A stretch of 64,000 nt of DNA from a virus, in IMG/VR virus record IMGVR_UViG_3300025117_000005, positions 1 through 64,000 of that record. One strand, given 5' to 3'. A program made the position numbers and the translations under genes. Below the pieces are notes generated by a model, which made no database searches, had not been told where the DNA came from, and was given only the letters and a program-made list of their open reading frames with translations. This document shows, in pieces, positions 26,781 through 34,485 of this stretch (the stretch's first letter is position 1; the number at the start of each line of letters is the position of its first letter).

Positions 26781-26990
26781 TTACACGTCCATCCATATAT
26801 GCCCTGTAGCAGAGCAATCCTTGAGAAAGTTAAAGAGTGTCATGACAACCTCAGCATCCACTTGCCTTGCAAATCTAAGAGCAAGATTCGCATCCCGAGT
26901 CCATTCCCACTCTGCAGACAGAAGGTTCCCCATTAACCATTCGGGACCCGCTGGAGTATCATGCTCAATAAGCCAGGCAACTTCTGTCAT
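26781..26990 (-). CDS. Small protein of unknown function
   Basis: 69 residues, Trp-rich and acidic (EWLMGNLLSAEWEWTRDANLALRF), coupled to the previous gene by a TAATG overlap. Short proteins of this look, with a W..DAN.A..F pattern, are frequent in phages between virion genes, without a known role. No signal or membrane segment. Confidence 0.55.
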   Translation of the reverse strand: MTEVAWLIEHDTPAGPEWLMGNLLSAEWEWTRDANLALRFARQVDAEVVMTLFNFLKDCSATGHIWMDV

Positions 26991-27664
26991 TAGATGCTCA
27001 AGGGTGTTGCTTCAAAATCTCTCTCTTCGTAGTTGACAGAGAGATACCCCGCAGTCATTGCGGCAGAGTTCACCAACTTGATCGTTGCCTGTTCTCCGGC
27101 ATCGATTGTGATCTTGTCGAACTTGTCCTGAGCTTCGACGGTTGTAGCCCCGCCGTCTTCTTGCCACACCAGCGTATCGCCGTTGTAAATCTTGAGCGCG
27201 GACGTTCCGCTACCATAAGTTGACTTACTCACGATGCCGGTGAGGTTGACCCGTTTGCCGGTGGCGACCGCAGGCAACACGACCTTGATCTGAAGGTGGG
27301 CATCCTGGACGAATACAACCGGGGCGGTTTTTACATCGGCGGCACCCACGACTGTCAGGCTTGCAGATGCTTCCGTACCGTCAAACTGATCCCCAAGCGT
27401 GCATTCCCAGTCAGCCAGGCCATTGATGTGGGCCACCAATTCGGCCAGGGTATTGTAGGCAGCCGCCGTCAGGTCGATATCCGCAACTACCGTCAGCGCC
27501 GGTGCAGCAAGTTCCAGGGAGTTGGCCTTTACCTCAGCCGTGCCTGTATCCTCTTCACCTACATAGAGGATACTAATGGCGTTTTTGTTCCATGTCTGAT
27601 GTACGGCCTTGTGCTCTTTGCGAAGGTCGAAAACTGATTCGTTAACGAGATTTTCATTTTTCAT
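26990..27664 (-). CDS. Head-region structural protein sharing a module with the giant repeat protein
   Basis: 224 residues. About residues 28-115 match the A/B junction of the 1203-residue protein at 1834-5445: both have YVG, a TAEV/TVEV strand, APAL, VVAxIDxT, AAYNTLAELxxxI, a W-x-C-x-LGD turn and a TE element, roughly half of the residues identical by eye. The remainder (LQIKVVLPAVATGKRVNLTG ... ATIKLVNSAAMTAGYLSV) is a separate beta domain. It sits directly downstream of the major capsid gene, so it is probably a head decoration or head-fibre protein. Confidence 0.65.
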   Translation of the reverse strand: MKNENLVNESVFDLRKEHKAVHQTWNKNAISILYVGEEDTGTAEVKANSLELAAPALTVVADIDLTAAAYNTLAELVAHINGLADWECTLGDQFDGTEASASLTVVGAADVKTAPVVFVQDAHLQIKVVLPAVATGKRVNLTGIVSKSTYGSGTSALKIYNGDTLVWQEDGGATTVEAQDKFDKITIDAGEQATIKLVNSAAMTAGYLSVNYEERDFEATPLSI

Positions 27665-27691
27665 GACGATTCACCCCTACCTATGTCAAGC

Positions 27692-27722
27692 GGGGGATGA
27701 GTATAACGTGACCCCATCCCCC
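27692..27722. other. Intergenic hairpin downstream of the capsid gene
   Basis: GGGGGATG (27692-27699) and CATCCCCC (27715-27722) form a perfect 8-bp stem with a 15-base loop. No T-run follows on either strand, so it is more likely an mRNA-stabilising or processing hairpin than a terminator. Confidence 0.5.
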
Positions 27723-27737
27723 TTCGCGGATTGTTGT

Positions 27738-28865
27738 CTATGCGTCTGTGTTTAAACGCTTCCTCGCGGACGCAAAAAGTATCTGAAAACCGACGGTGTT
27801 ACTCATAACTATTTCTGTGAACTGTCCATTGATAATACGATCTGTTTCCGTCAGGTCCGTCCCAATTTCACGATATCCGATCATGCCATACCGCCTATCA
27901 AGGCCCACAAGGTCGTTGGCGGGAATATCGGCATGCTCGACGTACCGGATATTCGGAGCGGCCTTTACGTTCACAAGAGTAGGAGCACCAGGAAGACCGG
28001 CTGTCCTGACGTTGTTGTTGAACCACAGTGGCAGGGCCGTGGGACTGGCGACCAGCCATGCCTCCATCACGTCGGCACTATTTGAAATGATCGTGGTGCA
28101 TTGGCCGGGATAGAATGTGGCAAGCCATGTCAGATATCCTGGGAGAGTCATATCGGAAGTTCCGGTAGGAGCCCCGCCCTGATGCGTGGAAAGGTTGCTC
28201 TGCGCAATGGCGGCACCATTGGCATGACCAGAGCCATCACCACTCAGGAGCACGCTAATCGCCAGAGAAATCTCGTCCATCCTTCTCTGAAGCATGATAC
28301 GCCCAATCAGGATCTGGATAAGGGGCATGGTCGCCCTTCTTACGAAGTCGTAAGACATCTTGATCCGTACACCGAATTTCTTGAGCGTGGTCGTTTTCTC
28401 GGACCAATTGATAGTCGTGGTCGGGAACTCGCCCATCTCACCAACCCTAGAAGTCTGTCGGTCCGCTTCCGTATCGTCGATGTAGATAGCCCGGAGAATG
28501 GCACTGTCATTGATCGTCTCCATGCTGGCAACGAGCTCGGGTAGGATATCCGTTTCATCCATCAATGCTATCCGCGCCATACGGTTCAGAACCTCCGGGA
28601 AAAGGATAGCCGATGCAGGATGATTGGACTGAAAAAACAGGGCACCAGTAGATGCGGGGATGCCGGACTTTGGATCCTGGTGAAGCCGGATATTGAATCG
28701 TGCCAACTGTCTCTCGAAGGCATCCAGGCCGGTATTGTCACCAGGTTCCGTGGGAGACATAAGTTCCAAAAGCTGCGAAAACGATACCCCCATGTCAATG
28801 GCCTGCTCATAGAGCTTCCGTGACAGCGGGACATCTTTGGTTCCATATTTGACGATTTCAATCAT
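27738..28865 (-). CDS. Major capsid protein (HK97 fold)
   Basis: 375 residues from the ATG at 28865, which has GGAGGAATTTTCA in front; an in-frame GTG at 28913 would read through the upstream hairpin and lacks such a site. It has an N-terminal helical region (DVPLSRKLYEQAIDM), a basic central part (MSYDFVRRATMPLIQILIGRIMLQRRMDEISL) like the spine helix of HK97-type capsids, and a C-terminal P-domain and A-domain pattern (YREIGTDLTETDRIINGQ, MSNTVGFQILFASARKRLN). It follows the decoration gene as in lambda D-E. No delta domain, since scaffold is fused to the protease. Confidence 0.85.
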   Translation of the reverse strand: MIEIVKYGTKDVPLSRKLYEQAIDMGVSFSQLLELMSPTEPGDNTGLDAFERQLARFNIRLHQDPKSGIPASTGALFFQSNHPASAILFPEVLNRMARIALMDETDILPELVASMETINDSAILRAIYIDDTEADRQTSRVGEMGEFPTTTINWSEKTTTLKKFGVRIKMSYDFVRRATMPLIQILIGRIMLQRRMDEISLAISVLLSGDGSGHANGAAIAQSNLSTHQGGAPTGTSDMTLPGYLTWLATFYPGQCTTIISNSADVMEAWLVASPTALPLWFNNNVRTAGLPGAPTLVNVKAAPNIRYVEHADIPANDLVGLDRRYGMIGYREIGTDLTETDRIINGQFTEIVMSNTVGFQILFASARKRLNTDA

Positions 28866-28901
28866 TGAAAATTCCTCCTGTCGAAGAATGATTTTTTCAA
28901 C

Positions 28902-28927
28902 AAAAAAGGCCACCCGAAAGCAGCCTT
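28902..28927 (-). terminator. Weak terminator or attenuator before the capsid gene
   Basis: Minus-strand AAGGC/GCCTT (28923-28927 with 28906-28910) forms a 5-bp stem with a 12-base loop followed by a T-run. It lies between the decoration and capsid genes and may tune their ratio. The short stem makes it a weak candidate. Confidence 0.45.
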
Positions 28928-28961
28928 GATTTCAAACACGATCTTGTGAATCTCGTTTTTG

Positions 28962-29378
28962 TTATGAAGGGTCCAGCTTGAAAGTCACTAACTTATTCGA
29001 GGTATCGACCCACACTACGCGCCGGAGGGGAGTGCCAGCCGCAGCCGTGATCTTCTTCACGGACGTCGCCACGGTAAAGGCCGGGGTGCCGTCGCCGCCA
29101 CCAGCCTGCAAGCAGTTCCAACCAACCGTAGGAGCATGGTTGCTGTCATACCCCATGGTCACGTACCCGTCTTCCTGAACGGAAGCGAGCTTGTCATCCT
29201 GGTCGATCACCCTGACAATACCGATGAATTCATCATTCTCGGCCGTAACCGCCACAACCGTCCCGTTGGTAGACATTTTCACGAGTTTGCCTTCATCAGT
29301 GTGCTTGGTCAGCGCACTCAGGTAATTGATAAACGCGCCAGTCTTTTTTCCAACAAAGGAAATAGTTCTCGAAGCCAT
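28962..29378 (-). CDS. Capsid decoration / head-stabilising protein
   Basis: 138 residues, beta-rich and low in charge, between the protease-scaffold and capsid genes exactly where lambda has gpD. The pattern (ALTKHTDEGKLVKMSTNGTVVAVTAENDEFIGIVRVID) resembles the DUF2190/decoration group of phage proteins that cap capsomer three-folds. Assigned by position and pattern. Confidence 0.65.
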   Translation of the reverse strand: MASRTISFVGKKTGAFINYLSALTKHTDEGKLVKMSTNGTVVAVTAENDEFIGIVRVIDQDDKLASVQEDGYVTMGYDSNHAPTVGWNCLQAGGGDGTPAFTVATSVKKITAAAGTPLRRVVWVDTSNKLVTFKLDPS

Positions 29379-29411
29379 TATACGAACCTCCTGATTTGAA
29401 TTTGAAAACCG

Positions 29412-30800
29412 TTATTTCCCGAACTTGTAAAGTGCGGGGTCGACGGGTTGATTGTCTTCTGGAAGATCATGTCCCCTATCCACGAGCCCGCCGGCCTGTT
29501 GCGTTTTCCTCCCCACCGGAATCATCTGCGCAAGCTGGATCTGCATGAGGTCCGACTTCTTAACCAGGTCATCCACGCTCAGGGCTGCGATCTCTTTGTC
29601 GAACAACTCGTCGTTGTGAGCCGCGCCGTTGATCGCCACCGAGAGCTTCCGGCACTGGTCTTTCAGGCTGGTGACATACTTCTCTGCCACCTTTTTCTGC
29701 GCCTCAAGGTCGGCCTGCAACTGCGTAATCTGCCCCTCTGCGTCGGCCAATTTAATCTGAAGATCGGCCTTGTCATGCTCGGACTGGCCGAGAATACCAG
29801 TCAAGGTCTTAACCTCGTTCTCTTTCTGAGCCAGAGTAGTCTGTGCAGTCTGCAACTGGCCCTTGACCTCCTCCAGGGAAACCTTAATACCATCAACCTG
29901 AGCCTGAAGGGTGTTTTTCTCTGCCGTCATTGCGTTCAAAGCGTCCTGCAATTCTTTTATGGTCATCTCGCCCTCTCCTACCACTTCGCCCACCCTCTCG
30001 ATACTCCCGTCAAACCGGAGATTGAATCGGAGGATGTCGGTGGGTTTAAAGTCTTTAATATTGGTGGACATGATACAAACGTCATTCCCGTTGACGAGCT
30101 TACCGTCCTTAATGGAAAGATTCGTGCTGTCCGGAATAGAAAGGTCGCCCCGGATCCTGGCCCCCGGGAGCCCCGCCGCGTACACGGCAGACAACTCGAT
30201 AAGGTTCCGCTTCTTCACCGCGCCCTGATGGACCGTGTAGGTCGCCAGCTTCATGACGGGCGTTTCACCTTCAGGAGCCGTGTTGTACCACCTGCCCGGG
30301 ATATGGGCACAGTCCCAACTCCGCACATCGTTCCCGCAAATATCGCACAGATAGGAACCCGCCTGAAAACCGACACTGACGGCTTCAGTCTGACCGGCAT
30401 TCACGGCCTTTGCATAATCATCCGTGTTGATACCGGAAACGTTCAGGTTCTTTCGCATGGACACCGTGGGTCGAAAATGTTTGATGGTCAATGCATCTGC
30501 GATTGGTTGTTCTGCAACCTCCGACTTGAAAAGAAGACCGGAAGGGATCATATTGTCGTTGTGTCCGAAGAGAAACCCGACCTTCTCCGCATTCTCATTG
30601 GTATGCCGAGCCATTACGTCATCGTGGAACCCCTGGATCATGTCTTCCCCGAGGAAGGAAAAATAAGCCGTCATCTGTCCGGAGTTTGCGGCTTCAACAT
30701 CAAAAATGTATACGTCATCTTCCTTGACTGGCTCTGGTGCGAAGAACTTGTTAATGGTTTCCAGTTCCTGTACCGTTGGTTTACGAATGAGTTTAAGCAT
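29412..30800 (-). CDS. Prohead protease fused to scaffold
   Basis: 462 residues. Residues 1-220 look like an HK97-type prohead protease: a candidate His80 in FLFGHNDNMIPSG and the ELSAVYAAGLPGA motif with Ser204. A zinc-type insertion lies between (CDIC 152-155, then CAH 164-166), a feature I know from other phage prohead proteases. Residues about 278-395 are a long coiled coil (EVKGQLQTAQTTLAQKENEV), the scaffold part, with a basic, Pro-rich tail. Lambda makes scaffold by an internal start in C; here Met277 in EGEMTIKELQDALN is a possible internal start. Protease action would clear the scaffold from the prohead. Confidence 0.8.
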   Translation of the reverse strand: MLKLIRKPTVQELETINKFFAPEPVKEDDVYIFDVEAANSGQMTAYFSFLGEDMIQGFHDDVMARHTNENAEKVGFLFGHNDNMIPSGLLFKSEVAEQPIADALTIKHFRPTVSMRKNLNVSGINTDDYAKAVNAGQTEAVSVGFQAGSYLCDICGNDVRSWDCAHIPGRWYNTAPEGETPVMKLATYTVHQGAVKKRNLIELSAVYAAGLPGARIRGDLSIPDSTNLSIKDGKLVNGNDVCIMSTNIKDFKPTDILRFNLRFDGSIERVGEVVGEGEMTIKELQDALNAMTAEKNTLQAQVDGIKVSLEEVKGQLQTAQTTLAQKENEVKTLTGILGQSEHDKADLQIKLADAEGQITQLQADLEAQKKVAEKYVTSLKDQCRKLSVAINGAAHNDELFDKEIAALSVDDLVKKSDLMQIQLAQMIPVGRKTQQAGGLVDRGHDLPEDNQPVDPALYKFGK

Positions 30801-30814
30801 GTGAAATCACCCCG

Positions 30815-31021
30815 TTATGCGAATGTGCAACCTTCGATAAAGTGACGCGCCTCTTCCCGCTCTACTTCTTCCAGAAAGATTGCTTTCTCCGGTGGTATTT
30901 CCGGTTCTGGCCTATTTTCCTGTTTGCGAAACTTGTTCCGGTAGCCCTCACTGATCATCCCGTGCAGTTTGTGCCCTGTCTTGTCATGGTTCAAACCGGT
31001 ATGTCTGATCTTGGCGAACAC
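30815..31021 (-). CDS. Small basic protein after portal
   Basis: 68 residues if started at GTG 31021, directly after the portal stop (TAAGGTG) and preceded by GGGGGGAGATTAAG, an ideal Shine-Dalgarno; the next ATG is at 30958 with a poor site. It is charged (GYRNKFRKQENRPEPEIPPEKAIFLEEVEREEARHF). Unknown function; coupling to portal suggests a role in head assembly. Confidence 0.55.
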   Translation of the reverse strand: MFAKIRHTGLNHDKTGHKLHGMISEGYRNKFRKQENRPEPEIPPEKAIFLEEVEREEARHFIEGCTFA

Positions 31022-31022
31022 C

Positions 31023-32507
31023 TTAATCTCCCCCCCCCGTCCTACGATCCCGGTTCGTCTCGCCACGCTTCTCTTCCTTCCCGTCTTCCTGGGAAGCATC
31101 ACGCTGAGGATTGTTTTTACCCTGCGGGGAGAAGCCCTCCATCCGCTTTGCATCCGGGGGTTTGTCCCCCTTCACCCGAAGCATACGCCGAGCCTTGCCA
31201 TCCCGCTCGGACTGCGAAATCGTACCCATCATCTCTTCTTCCCAAAGTAGGAGGGAGTACGCAGCCAAATACTGCGCAGATTCGTATTCCGGCCGTAGCG
31301 CCGGATCCTGCCACTGCCAATCCGCATACGCCTGAATCCCGGCATCGACCTGTAGCGCCAGAGTAAACATCCGGTCCAGGAGGCGCTTCAGTATGGCCTG
31401 GAAGCCCTGAATGAGCTTGATGAATAGGAGGGCCTCAATCGACGTGTAGCCCTCCGTAGACCCCCCAAAACGTTTACCAAGGATGGTTGCATAGGACTTG
31501 AGCGCCGAGGCCATATCGGAGAGCAGAACATTCACTATGGCCTGGACGTCAATCCCAGATTTCGCGTTCTGTCCAGTCAGGGGCGTGAGCTTCACCATGT
31601 CCCAATGGGCCGGGTTATCATCTGCCTCCAGGGATTGCATGGAGGTTTTGGCCTCTTCGAGAACCCGGTTCAATTCTTCCACTATCTTGGCCGGGTCCGT
31701 GATGCCCTTGGACTTGCAGGCCGCCAGAACATCTTCCTGGCTGATGGAAATGTCTATCCGGTCGAACCCGATATTGTGCAGGGCTCGGGCAAAGTCCTGT
31801 AACAGCCGAAACTTATTCATCACGGTCTGGATGGCCGAGATGATCTGATTCGTACCGTATGGGTCGCCGGCGATCGGGTCTACAGGGATATAAAAGAAGT
31901 TGCGGTAGTCAAGCCTGACTTCATCCGCACCCATCCCCTGCACAGGTATGAGCCTTCCATCCGTATTCGTCTTAAAATCAATCGTGGTCGGGTCAACATA
32001 ATGGAATCCGGATACCTTATATCCTTCCCCAAACGCCGCTTCTGCCGAAACAGCGCCATCAATCAGGATTGACAAGGCAGATTGCAGATAAAAGCCGGAC
32101 ACTGAACTGTCCAAAACAAACCCGTTGGAAACAGGGTTGTTGAATCGATCTATCAACCCATCCAAGTACGACTGACCCTGTTGATGAATGGACCCCGATG
32201 GTTTCCGGGCCGCCAGGAAAAACCCGCTGTCGAAGACACGCAAGTAGTTGCTGATGGCATGGCTGACTGTGGGCTCCACATAAACCAGGAGGCGAAGGAT
32301 CGTTGTGGAACTCAGGGTTGAGAGCTTTGAAAGATCGTACTTGTGAAAATCCTGGAATTGCCGGGGAAGGTAGGCAAATGGGTTTTGCTGGTTTGTGACC
32401 TGCGTGATATAGTCTACAGACTTCTTGCCAATGGATATAGCTTGAGTACGAGGGACGGCCGGGGCAAGACGCTCTGGTGTCTTACGCAGAAAATCAAGAA
32501 AGGACAA
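31023..32507 (-). CDS. Portal protein
   Basis: 494 residues, normal for a portal. Features include an N-terminal FLRK region, the wing domain (VDPTTIDFKTNTDGRLIPVQGM, FFYIPVDPIAGDPYG), a stem helix region and the C-terminal helical crown (FIKLIQGFQAILKRLLDRMFTLALQVDAG), ending in a hydrophilic tail rich in K, R and D. It should form the dodecameric DNA entry ring at one capsid vertex and dock terminase. The last codons include a run of nine G that also forms the Shine-Dalgarno of the next gene. Confidence 0.85.
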   Translation of the reverse strand: MSFLDFLRKTPERLAPAVPRTQAISIGKKSVDYITQVTNQQNPFAYLPRQFQDFHKYDLSKLSTLSSTTILRLLVYVEPTVSHAISNYLRVFDSGFFLAARKPSGSIHQQGQSYLDGLIDRFNNPVSNGFVLDSSVSGFYLQSALSILIDGAVSAEAAFGEGYKVSGFHYVDPTTIDFKTNTDGRLIPVQGMGADEVRLDYRNFFYIPVDPIAGDPYGTNQIISAIQTVMNKFRLLQDFARALHNIGFDRIDISISQEDVLAACKSKGITDPAKIVEELNRVLEEAKTSMQSLEADDNPAHWDMVKLTPLTGQNAKSGIDVQAIVNVLLSDMASALKSYATILGKRFGGSTEGYTSIEALLFIKLIQGFQAILKRLLDRMFTLALQVDAGIQAYADWQWQDPALRPEYESAQYLAAYSLLLWEEEMMGTISQSERDGKARRMLRVKGDKPPDAKRMEGFSPQGKNNPQRDASQEDGKEEKRGETNRDRRTGGGD

Positions 32508-32679
32508 TAGGCTCCCTCACCGGTGTTCTACCTGACCTGCGGGTTTCCTCAAGAAACCATTCTTTTCGGTTGGCCTCGGCAAAACTGTAGCCTTCACAAA
32601 AAAAACAGTTCTTCCAGTTCTCACCCGAAGTCTGTCGTAAATGGGCGTCGCATCTTGGGCATCTCTCTTCGATGAACAT
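32494..32679 (-). CDS. Small zinc-ribbon protein
   Basis: 61 residues with two CxxC pairs, CPRC (7-10) and CFFC (25-28), the spacing of a zinc ribbon, and an Arg-rich tail. Preceded by ACGGAG and overlapping the portal start by 14 bp. No catalytic features. A competing frame (32517-32708) lacks such a pattern and is treated as a shadow. Confidence 0.6.
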   Translation of the reverse strand: MFIEERCPRCDAHLRQTSGENWKNCFFCEGYSFAEANRKEWFLEETRRSGRTPVREPIVLS

Positions 32680-32715
32680 TGATCGGCTCCGTGCCGACCC
32701 AAGGACAATATAATC

Positions 32716-32997
32716 CTACGTATCTAACCTTGAGTCGGCCTGTTTCGCTTTTTGTTGTAAACGTGAGATGATAGCCCTTAATATATCACCCGGAATATCA
32801 AGGGCTTGCTCCACTTCTGCCCGGACCTCTCTACGGTCTAAAAGCGAAACAACGAATCTGAGAATCTTTGTTTCGAGGGGGCTAAAACGGATGCCACCGG
32901 GGCCACGATACTTGGGATTGTCTTGCCCAACGTACAGTTCGGCCTCTTCGCATAAAACTCTACATTGATTTCGATCTGGACATTCTCGACACAACAT
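32716..32997 (-). CDS. Cys-cluster and helix-turn-helix protein
   Basis: 93 residues from ATG 32997 (GGAGGCCGTC in front; the upstream in-frame TTG is part of that site). The N terminus has MLCRECPDRNQC...LC, a small Cys cluster. The C-terminal half (FSPLETKILRFVVSLLDRREVRAEVEQALDIPGDILRAIISRL) looks like a sigma-region-4-type helix-turn-helix. It may regulate late transcription; no target is evident. Confidence 0.55.
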   Translation of the reverse strand: MLCRECPDRNQCRVLCEEAELYVGQDNPKYRGPGGIRFSPLETKILRFVVSLLDRREVRAEVEQALDIPGDILRAIISRLQQKAKQADSRLDT

Positions 32998-33062
32998 GAC
33001 GGCCTCCAACTGTTCTGGTCAGCCGTCCGCTGTCGGGTGGGATGACGGGGGTGAAATATCGG

Positions 33063-33266
33063 CTACAAAAGCGCAAGTAATGCCACAATGAAACAAATTA
33101 TTACGAAGGCTCCGGTGAGCAGGAAGGAACGAGTGCTACCAAACTGGCCATGCTCATACCATTCACAAAACGCCGGGTCCAACTCCTGCAACGTGCGTGC
33201 GCCAGCATTCCAGCGTTTATCAAATTCCTCATGCGTCAACGGTTCAGGCGGCGGTATGAAACCCAT
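33063..33266 (-). CDS. Small C-terminally anchored membrane protein
   Basis: 67 residues: a soluble acidic region followed by one transmembrane helix at the very C terminus (about 48-67, LLTGAFVIICFIVALLALL). GAGGGG precedes the start. Tail-anchored layout; function unknown. Confidence 0.6.
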   Translation of the reverse strand: MGFIPPPEPLTHEEFDKRWNAGARTLQELDPAFCEWYEHGQFGSTRSFLLTGAFVIICFIVALLALL

Positions 33267-33273
33267 TTTCCCC

Positions 33274-33579
33274 TCATTCTCCCGGCCGTAGCATCTCCAC
33301 GACCTTATGCAGCATCGCAGCTGCCTGTTCTCTCAGGGCAATCACTTGTGTAAAGAGCGTCCCTGATTCAGAAAACTTGTCCCGGTCATACGGCATGAGC
33401 AGGCTTTCTTCGATATCCACGACTTGCCCGTCCCACATCCGGCGCACGGAGTAAAGTGGTATATCGGGACGCTTCTCGTTTGCCTTCACGCCTTCGATCG
33501 GACCCACAACCGGGACTTCCATGAAGCCCATCACGTACTGGTTGATCTGAAATTTAGGTGGTAGTTTGGCTGCTTCCAT
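33274..33579 (-). CDS. Conserved-looking phage protein, unknown
   Basis: 101 residues with a beta-rich N-terminal part (YVMGFMEVPVVGPIEGVKANEKRPDIPLYSV) and a C-terminal helix (FTQVIALREQAAAMLHKVVEML). No known motif. Weak Shine-Dalgarno (GAGGT, 14 bp upstream); the stop lies 7 bp before the next start. Confidence 0.5.
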   Translation of the reverse strand: MEAAKLPPKFQINQYVMGFMEVPVVGPIEGVKANEKRPDIPLYSVRRMWDGQVVDIEESLLMPYDRDKFSESGTLFTQVIALREQAAAMLHKVVEMLRPGE

Positions 33580-33616
33580 TGTTGTGTTTTTTACCTCAAT
33601 CGTAGTGAATTTTACA

Positions 33617-33913
33617 TCATGCCGTCATGAACGGCACCTTCTTAGTTGACCGTTTCTTTTTCTTTGGCTTCCGGCTCGCCACAACCCATGTGCCGGCCAC
33701 CGCCCCGATAATCGCCGCGCAGATATATCCAATCTCCCAATCACTCCTTGCGATCGTCCGGAGAACTGCGTAGGTGATGATTAGGGCACCCGCGTCATAC
33801 ATGACAGCTTCCCACTTCTTGCGACTCACCATCTTCACCATGGACATATCGGCCATATACGACCAAAGAAATTCAGCGCAACCGATACATAGGAAGTAGA
33901 AAACATCTTTCAT
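33617..33913 (-). CDS. Membrane protein with three hydrophobic segments
   Basis: 98 residues from the ATG at 33913, which overlaps the preceding stop as ATGA. Hydrophobic stretches at about 3-20, 42-58 and 62-78 are followed by a strongly basic tail (KPKKKKRSTKK). The shape resembles small phage holin or inner-membrane proteins, but the gene is far from the lysin, among head genes. Function unknown; a superinfection or membrane role is possible. Confidence 0.55.
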   Translation of the reverse strand: MKDVFYFLCIGCAEFLWSYMADMSMVKMVSRKKWEAVMYDAGALIITYAVLRTIARSDWEIGYICAAIIGAVAGTWVVASRKPKKKKRSTKKVPFMTA

Positions 33914-34248
33914 GATACCCAAATCAAATTCGCCATCAAATCATCAAACGAGAAAAACACAGGGATTTCGGCAGTGATTGCTGTCTCTATCTCTCTGTCT
34001 GCCCCCACGCTTTCCCCGGGAAGGCGCAAAAGCGCATCACAGCGTTTCAGGATGTGTAAATCGTATGCGTACCAGAATGCGGGCTCATGCGGGACAACCA
34101 AATTCCAGGCCAGCGTAAGATGGGGTACGTAAGGGATGCAACCGTGTTTTAGGAGGAGCTCGGCCGCCTGGATAGCCTTGTGGGTATTTTCAACGGGGTC
34201 CGGGTGTGTATATGGGGACGCAATGTAGACCAAGATTTTCTTTTGCAT
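33910..34248 (-). CDS. DUF4406/DUF1937-like nucleotide-binding-fold protein
   Basis: 112 residues starting KILVYIASPYTHPD, with AELLLKHGCIPYVPHLTLAWNL and the phosphate-binding-like PGESVGADREIETA. This is the pattern of the DUF4406/DUF1937 group, related to nucleoside 2-deoxyribosyltransferases. Such proteins are common in phages, where a role in nucleotide salvage or base processing is suspected but unproven. The Glu in the GADREIE motif would be the catalytic candidate. Confidence 0.7.
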   Translation of the reverse strand: MQKKILVYIASPYTHPDPVENTHKAIQAAELLLKHGCIPYVPHLTLAWNLVVPHEPAFWYAYDLHILKRCDALLRLPGESVGADREIETAITAEIPVFFSFDDLMANLIWVS

Positions 34249-34485
34249 TCATTCCCCCACGTTCACCATCAACCGCTCTCTCGTGAAGTCGATTGATGCC
34301 TTTGACCCTTTGGCTATTTTTCCGTCATGGACTTTCAGCCAGATTTCTCCCTGAAAGGTGATATTGGCTTCCAAATACTCCCCGTCCTGCTTCACCATCT
34401 TCCGGGCATACAGGACGGCCAGTTCCCGGAGCAGGCCCGGCGTGACATCTTCCTCTTTCGTGATCTGGATCGGAAGTTTCAGCAT
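34249..34485 (-). CDS. Small protein of unknown function
   Basis: 78 residues, mixed alpha/beta, with no motif recognised (ITFQGEIWLKVHDGKIAKGSK). Coupled to the phosphoesterase-like gene by TGATG and immediately followed by the DUF4406-like gene. Confidence 0.5.
   Translation of the reverse strand: MLKLPIQITKEEDVTPGLLRELAVLYARKMVKQDGEYLEANITFQGEIWLKVHDGKIAKGSKASIDFTRERLMVNVGE

Noticed and set aside
29448-30845. 465-codon open frame on the plus strand opposite the protease-scaffold gene
   Set aside because: It is antisense to a well-supported gene, is rich in His/Arg/Leu as shadows are, and has no ribosome site.
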